From: Achromobacter spanius
GTDB lineage: Bacteria > Pseudomonadota > Gammaproteobacteria > Burkholderiales > Burkholderiaceae_B
Length of the DNA: 64,000 nucleotides
Reading direction: 5' to 3'
Assembly: GCF_029637605.1 (NCBI RefSeq)
Contig: NZ_CP121261.1
Span: 124,001-188,000 of the forward strand
Both the position numbers and the translations under genes were made by a program. The notes beneath the pieces were generated by a model, which did no database searches, was not told the origin of the DNA, and saw only the letters and a program-made list of their open reading frames with translations. Positions 8,860 to 19,600 of this stretch are shown here, piece after piece; position 1 is the stretch's first letter; every line of letters begins with the position of its first letter.

Positions 8860-9927
8860 ATGCCCGGCAATACCCTAGGTACTCTTTTTACCGTCACGAA
8901 TTTCGGCGAATCCCACGGGCCGGCTATCGGTTGCGTGGTGGATGGCTGTCCTCCGGGGCTGAGCCTGGACGCGTCCGATATCCAGTTGGAACTGGATCGC
9001 CGCCGCCCTGGCACCTCACGCCACGTCACGCAGCGCCAGGAGGCCGATCAGGTCGAGATCCTCTCGGGCGTCTATGAAGGTGTCACCACCGGCACGCCGA
9101 TTGGCCTGCTGATCCGCAACACCGATGCCCGCAGCAAAGACTATTCGAACATCGCCGACACGTTTCGGCCCGGCCACGCCGATTACGCCTACTGGCGCAA
9201 GTTCGGCGTGCGCGACCCGCGCGGCGGCGGCCGCTCATCGGCGCGCCTGACGGCGCCCACAGTGGCGGCGGGCGCTATCGCCAAAAAGTGGCTGGCCGAA
9301 CAATACGGCGTCAAGGTGCGCGGCTACATGAGCCAGTTGGGCCCGGTCGCGATCCCGTTCCTGTCCTGGGACGAGGTGCCCAACAATCCCTTCTACGCAC
9401 CCAATGCCGAAGTCGTGCCGGAACTGGAAGCCTATATGGACCAGTTGCGCCGCGATGGCGATTCCGTCGGCGCGCGTATCGAAGTCGTGGCCGAGAACCT
9501 GCCTGCCGGCTGGGGCGAACCCATCTATGACCGCCTGGACGCCGACATCGCGCACGTGATGATGGGCCTGAACGCCGTCAAGGGCGTGTCCATTGGCGCG
9601 GGCTTTGACTGCATTGCGCAGCGCGGCTCCGAGCACGGTGACGAAATCACGCCTGATGGCTTTTTGACCAACCACGCCGGCGGCGTGTTGGGCGGCATTT
9701 CAACAGGCCAGCCCATTACCGTGTCGCTGGCCATCAAGCCCACGTCCAGCATCCGTGTCGAACGCCGCTCGGTGAATCGCGCGAACGAGGCCGTCATGGT
9801 CCAAACGCTGGGCCGTCACGACCCTTGCGTCGGCATTCGCGCAACGCCCATCGCGGAAGCCATGCTGGCGCTGGTGCTGATCGACCACGCGCTGCGCCAT
9901 CGCGGGCAGTGCGGCGATCCCCTCTGA
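8860..9927 (+). CDS. aroC: Chorismate synthase
   Basis: A 355-residue enzyme that converts 5-enolpyruvylshikimate-3-phosphate to chorismate with reduced FMN, the last step of the shikimate pathway. Hallmarks are the N-terminal [18 protein letters not shown], the central [12 protein letters not shown] region and the C-terminal [10 protein letters not shown] block. Length and start are typical of the family. It begins 36 bases after the EAL gene and is followed closely by the M48 peptidase gene, so it may be co-transcribed with both. Confidence 0.97.
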   Translation: MPGNTLGTLFTVTNFGESHGPAIGCVVDGCPPGLSLDASDIQLELDRRRPGTSRHVTQRQEADQVEILSGVYEGVTTGTPIGLLIRNTDARSKDYSNIADTFRPGHADYAYWRKFGVRDPRGGGRSSARLTAPTVAAGAIAKKWLAEQYGVKVRGYMSQLGPVAIPFLSWDEVPNNPFYAPNAEVVPELEAYMDQLRRDGDSVGARIEVVAENLPAGWGEPIYDRLDADIAHVMMGLNAVKGVSIGAGFDCIAQRGSEHGDEITPDGFLTNHAGGVLGGISTGQPITVSLAIKPTSSIRVERRSVNRANEAVMVQTLGRHDPCVGIRATPIAEAMLALVLIDHALRHRGQCGDPL

Positions 9928-9965
9928 TCTTCCGGCATTCTCGCCATCGTTTCCAGGAGGCCGTC

Positions 9966-10793
9966 ATGAATCGTAAACGTCATCTGTTGCGCGGCGCGGG
10001 CGCCGCGCTTGCCCTGGCCGTGTTGGCGGGCTGCACCGGCATGAACACCACGCAGTCCGGCGCCATCGGCGTCAACCGTACGCAATACATGTCCAGCCTG
10101 GTGCCGTCCCAAGCGCTGGAGCAGGAAGCCAGCCAGCAATACGCCGACATCCTCAAACAGGCGCAAGCCAAGGGCTTGCTGGATCGCGACGCGCAGCAAC
10201 TGTCGCGCGTGCGCACCATTTCCCAGCGGCTTGTTGCCCAGGCGGGCATTTTTCGCCCCGATGCGGCGGGCTGGAAATGGGAAGTCCACGTCTTGTCCAG
10301 CGATGAGGTCAACGCCTGGTGCATGCCCGGGGGCAAGATCGCCGTCTATACCGGCCTGATCTCCAAGATCAAGCCGACCGACGATGAGCTTGCCGCGGTG
10401 ATCGGCCACGAAATTGCCCACGCGCTGCGCGAGCATGCGCGCGAGCGCGTCTCGCAGCAGATGGCAACGAACCTGGGCTTGTCGGTGCTGTCCATCGCCA
10501 CGGGTTCCAGCGCCGCTTCCGACCTGGGCGGCCAATTGACCGATGTGATGTTCTCGTTGCCCAACAGCCGCACGCATGAAACGGAAGCGGATCGCATGGG
10601 CGTCGAACTCGCGGCACGGGCAGGGTACGACCCGCGCGCCGCCGTGACCTTATGGCAAAAGATGGGAGCGGCCAGTAGTGGCAATGCGCCGCCGGAAATC
10701 TTGTCGACGCACCCTTCGGCGGAGTCTCGCATCACTGATCTGCAAGCCGCCGCCCAGCAGGTATTGCCGCTGTATCAGCAGGCGAAGAAATAG
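9966..10793 (+). CDS. M48 family metalloprotease lipoprotein
   Basis: A 275-residue protein with a lipoprotein signal ending LAVLAGC, lipid-modified at Cys23, so it sits in the envelope facing the periplasm. The zinc site is HEIAH (His148) within IGHEIAHALREHARER, and the downstream ETEADRMGVELAARAGYDP supplies the third ligand and the family signature. The overall form resembles the LoiP/YcaL group of M48 quality-control proteases, shorter than BepA because no C-terminal TPR domain is present. The start at 9966 follows CCAGGAGG with good spacing. A perfect hairpin at 10824-10859 closes the transcription unit. Confidence 0.92.
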   Translation: MNRKRHLLRGAGAALALAVLAGCTGMNTTQSGAIGVNRTQYMSSLVPSQALEQEASQQYADILKQAQAKGLLDRDAQQLSRVRTISQRLVAQAGIFRPDAAGWKWEVHVLSSDEVNAWCMPGGKIAVYTGLISKIKPTDDELAAVIGHEIAHALREHARERVSQQMATNLGLSVLSIATGSSAASDLGGQLTDVMFSLPNSRTHETEADRMGVELAARAGYDPRAAVTLWQKMGAASSGNAPPEILSTHPSAESRITDLQAAAQQVLPLYQQAKK

Positions 10794-10823
10794 AGTCGTC
10801 ATCGCGCGGCAGCCACGCAAGAA

Positions 10824-10859
10824 AATAAGCCGCCCGGGGTCAAACCCGGGCGGCTTATT
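10824..10859. terminator. Bidirectional hairpin between the M48 gene and lapD
   Basis: A perfect 15-bp inverted repeat (AATAAGCCGCCCGGG and its complement) with a six-base loop. The flanking AATAA/TTATT bases give a weak U-rich end in both directions. It sits between two convergent genes. Confidence 0.75.
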
Positions 10860-10888
10860 CGTTGATGCGTCGTTGATGCGCGGCGCGG

Positions 10889-12835
10889 TTACGCCGGGTT
10901 TGCCACGCGCTTCACGCCAGGACCACGCATGACCTCGATGCCCAAACCAGCCAGGATGCGCTGCGTTTCAGCGTCCGGCACGTCTTCGGCGTAAACATCG
11001 ATGTTCAAGGCGCGAGCGGTTTCCAGCACCGAGGCCGTCAACTGCTGGCTGCCCGGGCTTTGCGACATTCCTCCCACAAACCCGCCGCCCAGTTTTACGT
11101 AGGATAGCGGCAGCGTGTGCAACTGAGCCACCGCGCCGAATTGCTGCGCCAGCCGGCGCACGCCAATATGCGCGCCAAAGTCCGAGACAACGCGGGCCAA
11201 CGTGGCGATCTGCTCATGGCATTCCACCAGGCCATGCGCATCAATCTCCAGATACAGGCGATGAGCCAAAGGACGGTGTTCTGTCAGCATCAGGGCCAAT
11301 TGGCGGAAAAACTTCTGGCCACGCAAGGACGGCAGGGCGACGCGCACTGCCAGTTCACCGTCATGGGCGGCAAGCCAAGCCAGGCCCAGGCGCACCGATT
11401 CCAGATCGCAATCCGCCACCAGGTCCAGGCGCACGGCGGGTGGAATGAACAGCGTGGCGGGAATGGCGACCTGGTCAGCGGACGTGCGCAGCATCAGCAT
11501 TGCCTCGGTGCGCAGGGCGGTGCCGTCGGCCGCCAGCAGGTGTTCCGTGGCCAGTTCAAAATGCTTTTCCTCCAGCGCGGACAGAATGGCGTCCTTCCAG
11601 GCCCGCTCTCCCGACTCCGACGGCGATTGCATATCCGTCGCGCCCGCAATCACGACCTGATCGTTGTTGGCGCTTTCCGCGCGCATCAGGCCGAAGTCCA
11701 GCCGCGCCAACACCGGGCCGGCCTGGTTGCCCCGGCCGTAATCCGTCATGGCCAAGGCCCAGCGGCAAAGATGGCCTTCCCCCACGGGAATGCGCGTGGC
11801 ATGCAGGTCGGCCCGTAGCTGCTCGGCCACCATCATGGCCTGCGGCGCGGCGCAGCCTGGCAGCAACAACGCAAAATCCGAACCGTTCAGACGGGCCAGC
11901 AAGGGCGACGCCACGTTCAGCGCCTTCAACGCGCCCTGAATTCGTTCGCACGCGGCACGCAGCCATTGGTCGATGAATTCGCGCGGCATGTGGCGGTTCA
12001 GGTCGGCCAGATCGCGTTGGCGGAACACCAGCACGTGTCCACCCGCCACGGTGGGCGCTTCAAGCGCGCGCCGGAATTCGTTCACGAAATACTTGCGGTT
12101 CGGCAAGCGGGTGACCGGATCCTGGTTCAGTTCCAGCTCCAGCGATTCGATCTTGGCGTTCTGTTCTTCCACGCTGGCGTACACGCGCTCGCGGGTCTGG
12201 TTCAACGCCTGCACCACGCCGGATAACTCGGGCACACGTGCCTCGACCTGCTCGGGCGGGGTGTCTTGGCCGATGCTGCGGACATGGTCGCTGATTTCGC
12301 GCAGCAGACGGTTCTTGATCCACCCCACCAGCACAAAGGCAAACACCGCCCACAACACGCCGGCGCCGACCACCAGCGCAATCATCTTCACGCTGCTGCG
12401 CCACAAGGCTTCCCAGGCGTACGAATCATTGGCGATCAGGGTGACTTCACCCAACTGGCGCCAGCCGTCGCTGACCGCGTGGCTGGCCGGTTGAGTGTCC
12501 AGCGGCGCCAGCTTCTGAAACCAGGCGGGAACCGCATTCGGCGTGGCGATGGACTTGCGTTCGATCAGCACCTTGCCTTCGGGGTCCGCCAAGCGCACCA
12601 GCGAGAAATGCCCCCCGTCGTACAGCGCCGAGATCAGCAATTCCTGCAGCACCGGATCATTATTGGCGGGTTGCGACAACGACAAGGCCAGCGACACCGC
12701 CGCATCGGTGCTTTGCACCTGCAACTGGCCAGACAGGTATTCGCGCGCCGAATTGATGCTGAGCGCCAAGGTGCCCAGCAGGATGACGCCGATCGCGAGG
12801 GTCACGCTAAGCAGTAACTGTCGAAGTATGGACAT
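10889..12835 (-). CDS. lapD: c-di-GMP receptor LapD
   Basis: A 648-residue inner-membrane effector. It has TM1 (about residues 4-28), a periplasmic LapD/MoxY domain that in known systems binds LapG, TM2 (about 148-172), HAMP, degenerate GGDEF (GSDF at about 318-321) and degenerate EAL (EAM at about 444-446). In Pseudomonas, c-di-GMP binding to the EAL domain lets LapD sequester LapG and protect the adhesin. The start MSILRQLLLSV at 12835 fits the family. An upstream ATG at 12853 overlaps the lapG stop as TGATG and would add six residues. It is cotranscribed with lapG. A LapD-like paralogue lies 4 kb away at 4948-6915. Confidence 0.92.
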   Translation of the reverse strand: MSILRQLLLSVTLAIGVILLGTLALSINSAREYLSGQLQVQSTDAAVSLALSLSQPANNDPVLQELLISALYDGGHFSLVRLADPEGKVLIERKSIATPNAVPAWFQKLAPLDTQPASHAVSDGWRQLGEVTLIANDSYAWEALWRSSVKMIALVVGAGVLWAVFAFVLVGWIKNRLLREISDHVRSIGQDTPPEQVEARVPELSGVVQALNQTRERVYASVEEQNAKIESLELELNQDPVTRLPNRKYFVNEFRRALEAPTVAGGHVLVFRQRDLADLNRHMPREFIDQWLRAACERIQGALKALNVASPLLARLNGSDFALLLPGCAAPQAMMVAEQLRADLHATRIPVGEGHLCRWALAMTDYGRGNQAGPVLARLDFGLMRAESANNDQVVIAGATDMQSPSESGERAWKDAILSALEEKHFELATEHLLAADGTALRTEAMLMLRTSADQVAIPATLFIPPAVRLDLVADCDLESVRLGLAWLAAHDGELAVRVALPSLRGQKFFRQLALMLTEHRPLAHRLYLEIDAHGLVECHEQIATLARVVSDFGAHIGVRRLAQQFGAVAQLHTLPLSYVKLGGGFVGGMSQSPGSQQLTASVLETARALNIDVYAEDVPDAETQRILAGLGIEVMRGPGVKRVANPA

Positions 12836-12852
12836 AGTCTTGTTTCCGGCCA

Positions 12853-13566
12853 TCAGGGGCGTATGCCGTCCCGTTCCATGCGTTGAAGTAGATCACGCCA
12901 GCGGCTGAGTCGGTCAACCGGCGCGGCCGGCTTGCCGTCAACGTAGACACCGTCGGCGTTGAAACTGAATACCGGCGTCAGGTCGCGACGTTGCGTGGCC
13001 GGCAAGATGGTTGAAATCAGGCTGTCCAGCACCAGCGGGACGGCGTTTGGCGTGTCGTAGTAGCCCAGCACCATGTGGGCGACCTGGCTGCTGCTGGCCG
13101 GCCCGCCCACGCGCGCGCGGACGTAGATGAAACGCAGCTTGTTGGCGGGCACGCCCATCGCCAGCAGGGTGAAGTACTTGCCGATGACGTAGTCTTCACA
13201 GTCGCCGGCGCCTCGGCCCAGCGATTCAAGCGGCGTGGCCCAGTAGTCGGCCTGCTTCCAGAGGGTGATGTCTTCGGCGGACAGCAGCGCCTGGTTCCAG
13301 AAATCGTTGGCGGCCGTCAGCTTGTCCCGCTCTTGTGACGGGGGCGGGCTGCGCATCAACTGCAGCCAGTTGCCAACAGACTTCGCGCCCTTCGCGCCAT
13401 AGCGGCTGGCGGCCAGGCTTTGCAGCCGTTCCGAGCTGAGCTCCAGCGCGAAACTTCCGCCCCAGACGCAAGCCAGGCACAGCAACACCAGCCGGCACAG
13501 GTTCACAAAGCCGCGGTAACGGTGAGTCGAAGACATGAAACGGATTTTCACATTTTTCCGGCTCAT
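12853..13566 (-). CDS. lapG: Periplasmic cysteine protease LapG
   Basis: A 237-residue transglutaminase-like (BTLCP, DUF920) protease with an N-terminal signal (about residues 20-41). The catalytic triad is visible as Cys123 in GAGDCEDYVIGK, His164 in SQVAHMVLGYY and Asp181 in PLVLDSL. LapG cuts the N-terminal retention module of LapA-type adhesins when LapD releases it. The acidic residues after the Cys fit the calcium dependence known for LapG. The ATG at 13566 gives ten residues before a second ATG (MSSTHRYRG at 13536), which is an alternative start. It lies directly downstream of the lapA terminator hairpin and overlaps lapD. Confidence 0.95.
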   Translation of the reverse strand: MSRKNVKIRFMSSTHRYRGFVNLCRLVLLCLACVWGGSFALELSSERLQSLAASRYGAKGAKSVGNWLQLMRSPPPSQERDKLTAANDFWNQALLSAEDITLWKQADYWATPLESLGRGAGDCEDYVIGKYFTLLAMGVPANKLRFIYVRARVGGPASSSQVAHMVLGYYDTPNAVPLVLDSLISTILPATQRRDLTPVFSFNADGVYVDGKPAAPVDRLSRWRDLLQRMERDGIRP

Positions 13567-13581
13567 GAAAGACGTGTCAGC

Positions 13582-13634
13582 AAAAAATATGGCGGCACCA
13601 AGGGGAGGGCGGTTGCCCGCCGTCCCCTTGGTGC
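13582..13634 (-). terminator. Terminator at the 3' end of lapA
   Basis: A long inverted repeat: GCACCAAGGGGA at 13595-13606 pairs with 13623-13634, and an inner GGGCGG/CCCGCC pair closes a three-base loop with one bulge. Read on the minus strand it is followed after a few bases by a U-run (complement of the A-run at 13582-13587). It should end most lapA transcripts before lapG. Confidence 0.75.
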
Positions 13635-13641
13635 TTGACGC

Positions 13642-16600
13642 TTAGCTGTGATCGACGTTCAGCTTTCCCTTCTGCAGCAGGTCATTGATGATGGCCTGGT
13701 TGCTCATCGTGCCGTTACCCGTCAGGTCCACGTTTTCCAGCACGATCTTCTGGTCGACGCCATGGGCGATATCGCCCTTGGTGTTGATGTCGATGACCGT
13801 GTTGTTGCCGTCCTTGTGGATGTTCAGGTACTGCGTCAGCGTGCCGTCCTTTTCACCGATCAGCAGATCCTTCAGGTCCAGCACGTCGCCGCCATTGGCG
13901 ACGGTGTCAGCCGAGAAGTCCTTGATGGTGTCGACAGTCGGGGCGCCGACCGTACCCTGGTCGTTCAACTCCCACTTGAAGGTGTCGCTGCCCAAACCGC
14001 CATACAGCGTGTCGTTGCCCTTGCCACCAATCAGCGTGTCGTTGCCCGCGCCGCCATCCAGCGTGTCGTTGCCGGCACCGCCATGCAGGGTGTCGTTGCC
14101 CGCGCCGCCATACAGGATGTCATTGCCGTCATCGCCGTACAGGGTGTCGTTGCCGCCCTGGCCGTAGATGATGTCGTCGCCCGTGCCGCCGTGGACGGTG
14201 TCGTTGCCGCCGCGCGGGTCATCCGCAATGTTGAACTGCGCGTGGTTCGCCTTCAGGTAGTCATAGACCTCCGCGGTGGTTGCCGCATGGCCATTCTGGT
14301 AAGCCAGGAAGTCCTGCAGCGCCTTCAGGCCTTGGCCATCGTGCGAACCGGCGGCGACGTTGCCCCAAGCGAGGTGATCGGTGTTGATCGTGTCGCCAAA
14401 GATGATGTCGTTGCCGGCGCCGCCGTTGATGACGTCGTTGCCCACCACGGCCGGGTCGGTGCTGGAGCTGCCGCCTTGCAGGGCAGCGGCCAGGTCTTCA
14501 CCCTTCATCACGATGTCCACATCGCCGCCGGGGGCCGCGATGACGTTGTTGGCGTCGTAGTTCGTGCGCTTGATGTCGTCGATGTACACCGTGGCATTGC
14601 CGCCGCCCGAGGTGTTGTCAGCCACATCGAACACGAAGCGGTAGGTGCCACCCGCATAGGTATTGGTCGTGATGGTTTTCCAATCCGATTGCGCGCTGGT
14701 CAGGCTGCCCTTGTCAACGGTCATCCAGGTGCCGTCAGATTTTCGAATCTGCAACGCCCACGAGAACACGTCGCCGTTGCTGAAGTTGGCCGTTTCGACC
14801 TCGAAGCTCATCTTGCCGAAGCCGGTGTAGTTGAACGTCGGGGTGATGGCGTTGGTGCTGCTGCCGCCATTCGTGTCGACCATGCGCCAGTAGTCATTGC
14901 TGAACCAGCCGGTATTGTTGACCCTGCCCGCCGAGCTGCCGTTGCCAGTGCCCGTGATGGTCCATCCGCTGGTGTCGCTCCACCCGCTACCCGATTCAAA
15001 ATCGGCCAGCGTCGTCGTGGAAGAACCGCTACCGAAGCTGGCGTAGGTCATCACCGAGCCGCCCGAGCTGCCCGTGTTGTCGAACAGGCGCAGGTAGTCT
15101 TCGTTGACGCCGTTGCCGACGCCGATGCCGTGCACGGTGCTGACATTGGACAGCGGTGCGAAGGCGTCGACGGATTCCTGCACCGTCGTCTGATCCGTGG
15201 TGCTGCCGTCGCCACCAGTCTTGCCGTTGTCCTTGATGTAGTAAGTGGGATCACCGTCGGTCAGGAAGAACGTGACGTTCTCGTAACCGGCAGCCGCCGA
15301 CTTGCCAGCGGAGGTTTGGGCGTTGAACCACGCCACGGCGCTGTTGAACGCCGCTTCGTAGTTGGTGCCGCCTGACGCCGACAAGTCATCGATGGCGTCC
15401 AGCAGCGTCTTCACGTTCGACGCCGTCAGGTTCTGCAGCGTGACAGGCGTGTCCGCCGTCTTCTCAAAGCCGATCAGCGTGACGTTGACGATGCCGTCGT
15501 GACCAACCAATTGGTTGGCAAGGTTCGTCAACGCTTCCTTGACCAAGGAAATGCGCGACTGACCCGAACCGTTGGTCGATCCGTCCAGCTTGTACGCCAT
15601 GCTGCCCGACGTATCCACGACCAGGGCAATGTTGTAGTTCTTGCCCGGCTCCACGGTCACAACCGTGCCGCCCTTGTCGCCCAGGATGATGTCATCACCC
15701 GAACCGCCATTGAGCGGCGGCGTCGTGCCCGTGCCGCTGCCGACGTTCTCGCCCGTCACCATGTTGTTCGTGTTCAAGGCGAAGTTGTACGTGCCCGACG
15801 TGTTCTGGCCACCGTGCTCCGTACCCCCAGCATCGCGCACCTGGAACCCGATCGAGGTATCCAGACCATGGGCCGACGGCGTGAAGACCAGCTTGCCCGC
15901 GGCGATGTCCGCTGCCGAGACGGCGGTGTTCAGCCCCACGGGGTTGCCGTTGAGCGTCAGGGTGCCGTCGGTCGGCAGGCGCGAGATGATCACGCTTTGC
16001 AGGGCGTTGCCTTCGGCGCCGTCGCTGAAGTTGAACTCGGACAGCGTGAAGACGTGGCTGTCGCCGATCTCCACATTGGCGGAGTTGTCCGCGGCGACCG
16101 GGGCGTCGTTGGTGCCCACGATCGACACCGAGATCGGCTGCACCGTCGTGCCGTCGCCGGCCACTACATTGAACGATTCCGACAACAAGGCGCCCGCGGG
16201 CAGGTTCTGCACCACCGCCAGGCTGTTGTTGAGCGTGTACGTCCAGTTGCCGTTGGCGTCGATCGAGAACGTGCCGTACTTGCCGACCACGTTGGTCTGC
16301 GCAATGACGCCGCTCTGGCCCACGTCCGCGTCCACCACGTTCAGCTTGCCGGTCGAGGTCAGCTTGTAGTCTTCCGTCACCGTGCCCGAAGTCTGGCCCG
16401 TGATGGCCGGGACGTCGTTCGTGCCGGTGATGGTGACGGTAACCGGCATCTGTGCCGTGCCGCCATGCCCGTCGTTGACGGTCACGGTGATGGTGTCAGT
16501 AACCTGTTGGCCTTCCTTCAAGCCCTGGACATTGGCGCTGCCGTTGTTCAGCGTGTAGGTCCATTTGCCGCTCGCGTCCACCGCAAAGGTGCCGTAGGCG

Positions 16601-19600
16601 CCCGCGCCGTTGTTGCTGACGGACCAGGTGTGTGTGTCGGTCGTGTCGACGTCGGTCTTGGTCAGTTGGCCGCTGGCGCTTTGCGTACCGTCTTCCTTCA
16701 CGGCGCCTGTGGAGGTGCCAGCGATGGTCGGGGCGTCGTTGGTGCCATTGATGGTGACAACGATCTCGGCTTCCGTGCCGTCAACGGTGGTAACCGTGAA
16801 CTTCTCGGTGAGGGTCTCGCCGACTGCCAGGGCTTGGACCTTGGGATCGTCGTTGTTCAGGTGATAAACCCAGTTTCCGGCCGCGTCGATCGAGAACTTA
16901 CCGTGGTCACCCGTCTTGTCGGTGATGGCGTTAAACGATGCCTCACCCGCATCCGGATCGGTCACGTCCAGCTTGCCGCCGGTCGTGTAGACGGAGTCTT
17001 CCTTGACTGAACCGGCGTCGTCGCCGGGCTTGGAGGGGGTGACGACAGCGCCGTCGTCAGCGCCGTTGATGGTGACGGTGACGGTCTTGGTGTCGAACCC
17101 GCCGTTGCCGTCGCTGACCTGAACCGTATAGGTCTCGGTCTTGACGTCGCCATCCTTCAAGGCTTGGGCAGCATCGTTGTCCAGCGTGTAGGTCCACTTG
17201 CCGTTGGCGTCAACGGCGAAGGAGCCATACGTACCCGTTGCCGAACCCAGAACCGAGTAGGAGTGGATGTCGGAGGTGTCAACGTCAGCAACGTTCAACT
17301 GACCATTGGCCGTCTTGACGCCATCTTCCGTGACGGTACCGGTCAATTCGCCGGACAGGACGGGCTTGTCGTTCGTACCATTGATGGTCACGACGATTTC
17401 GGCTTCCGTGCCGTCCACGGTCGTAACCGTGAACTTCTCGGTCAGCGTCTCGCCGACGGCCAAGGCTTGCACCTTGGGATCGTCATTGTTCAGCTTGTAG
17501 GTCCAGTTGCCATCGGCATCGATGGAGAACGTGCCGTGGTCGCTGGTCTTGTTCGTGATCGGGTCGAACGCGGCTTCGCCTGCATCCGGATCAGTCACGT
17601 CGAGCTTGCCGCCGGTCGTGTAGACGGTGTCTTCCTTGACCGAGCCGGCATCGTCGCCCGGATTAGCCGGAGTGACCGTCGCACCGTCGTCAGCACCGTT
17701 GATGGTGACGGTGATCGTCTTGGTATCGAAACCGCCGTTGCCGTCAGCGACTTGAACCGTGTAGGTCTCGGTCTTGACGTCGCCATCCTTCAGCGCCTGG
17801 GCAGCATCGTTGTCCAGCGTGTAGGTCCACTTGCCGTTGGTGTCAACGGCGAAGGAACCATACGTACCGGTGGCCGAACCCAGAACCGAGTAGGAGTGGG
17901 TGTCGCTCGTGTCGACATCCGACACCGAGAGTTGGCCGTTGGCCGTCTTGACGCCGTCTTCCGTGACGGTGCCGGTCAGTTCGCCGGACAGTTTGGGCTC
18001 GTCGTTGGTACCGTCAATGGTGACGACGATCTCGGCGGTCGTGCCGTCAACGGTCGTGACGGTGAACTTCTCCGTCAAGGTCTCGCCGACGGCCAGTGCT
18101 TGCACCTTGGGATCGTCATTGTTCAGCTTGTAGGTCCAGTTGCCATCGGCGTCGATGGAGAACGTGCCGTGGTCGCTGGTCTTGTTCGTGATCGGATCGA
18201 ACGATGCCTCATTCGCATCCGGATCAGTCACGTCGAGCTTGCCGCCGGTCGTGTAGACGGAGTCTTCCTTGACCGAGCCGGTGTCGTCGTCCGGCTTGGA
18301 TGGGGTCACGACAGCGCCGTCGTCGGCGCCGTTGATGGTGACGGTGACGGTCTTGGTGTCGAACCCGCCGTTGCCGTCAGCGACTTGAACCGTGTAGGTC
18401 TCGGTCTTGACGTCGCCATCCTTCAGCGCCTGGGCGGCGTCGTTGTCCAGCGTGTAGGTCCACTTGCCGTTGGTGTCAACGGAGAAGGAACCATACGTAC
18501 CAGTGGCCGAACCCAGAACCGAGTAGGAGTGGGTGTCGCTACTATCGACATCCGAGACCGAGAGTTGGCCGTTGGCGGTCTTGACGCCATCTTCCGTGAC
18601 GGTACCGGTCAATTCGCCGGACAGTTTGGGCTCGTCGTTCGTACCGTCAATGGTGACGACGATCTCGGCGGTCGTGCCGTCAACGGTCGTGACGGTGAAC
18701 GTCTCGGTCAGCGTCTCGCCGACCGCCAGGGCCTGAACCTTGGGGTCGTCGTTGTTCAGCTTGTACGTCCAGTTGCCATCGGCATCGATGGAGAACGTGC
18801 CGTGGTCGCTGGTCTTGTTCGTGATCGGGTCGAACGATGCCTCATTCGCATCCGGATCAGTCACGTCCAGCTTGCCACCAGTCGTGTAAGTCGTGTCTTC
18901 CTTGACCAAACCAGCGTCGTCGCCCGGCTTGGACGGGGTGACGACAGCACCGTCGTCGGCACCGTTGATCGTGACGGTGACGGTCTTGGTGTCGAACCCG
19001 CCGTTGCCGTCAGCGACTTGAACCGTGTAGGTCTCGGTCTTGACGTCGCCATCCTTCAGCGCCTGGGCGGCATCGTTGTCCAGCGTGTAGGTCCACTTGC
19101 CGTTGGTGTCAACGGAGAACGAGCCGTAGGTGCCGGTGGCCGAACCCAGAACCGAGTAGGAGTGGGTGTCGGAGGTGTCAACGTCAGCAACGTTCAACTG
19201 ACCGTTGGCCGTCTTGACGCCGTCTTCCGTGACGGTGCCGGTCAGTTCGCCGGACAGTGTGGGCTCGTCGTTCGTACCGTCAATGGTGACCACGATCTCG
19301 GCGGTCGTGCCGTCAACGGTCGTAACGGTGAACTTCTCCGTCAAGGTCTCGCCGACCGCCAGGGCCTGAACCTTGGGATCGTCGTTGTTCAGCTTGTAGG
19401 TCCAGTTGCCATCGGCATCGATGGAGAACGTGCCGTGGTCGCTGGTTTTGTTCGTGATCGGGTCGAACGCGGCTTGGCCGGCGTCGGGATCACTCACGTC
19501 GAGCTTGCCGCCGGTCGTGTAGACGGAGTCTTCCTTGACCAAACCAGCGTCGTCGCCCGGCTTGGACGGGGTCACGACAGCGCCGTCATCGGCACCGTTG

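Noticed and set aside
13648..17010. Long plus-strand open frames opposite the 3' part of lapA
   Set aside because: They are antisense to the RTX, von Willebrand A and VCBS regions, have odd composition (Val/Asp/Arg-rich) and no family features.
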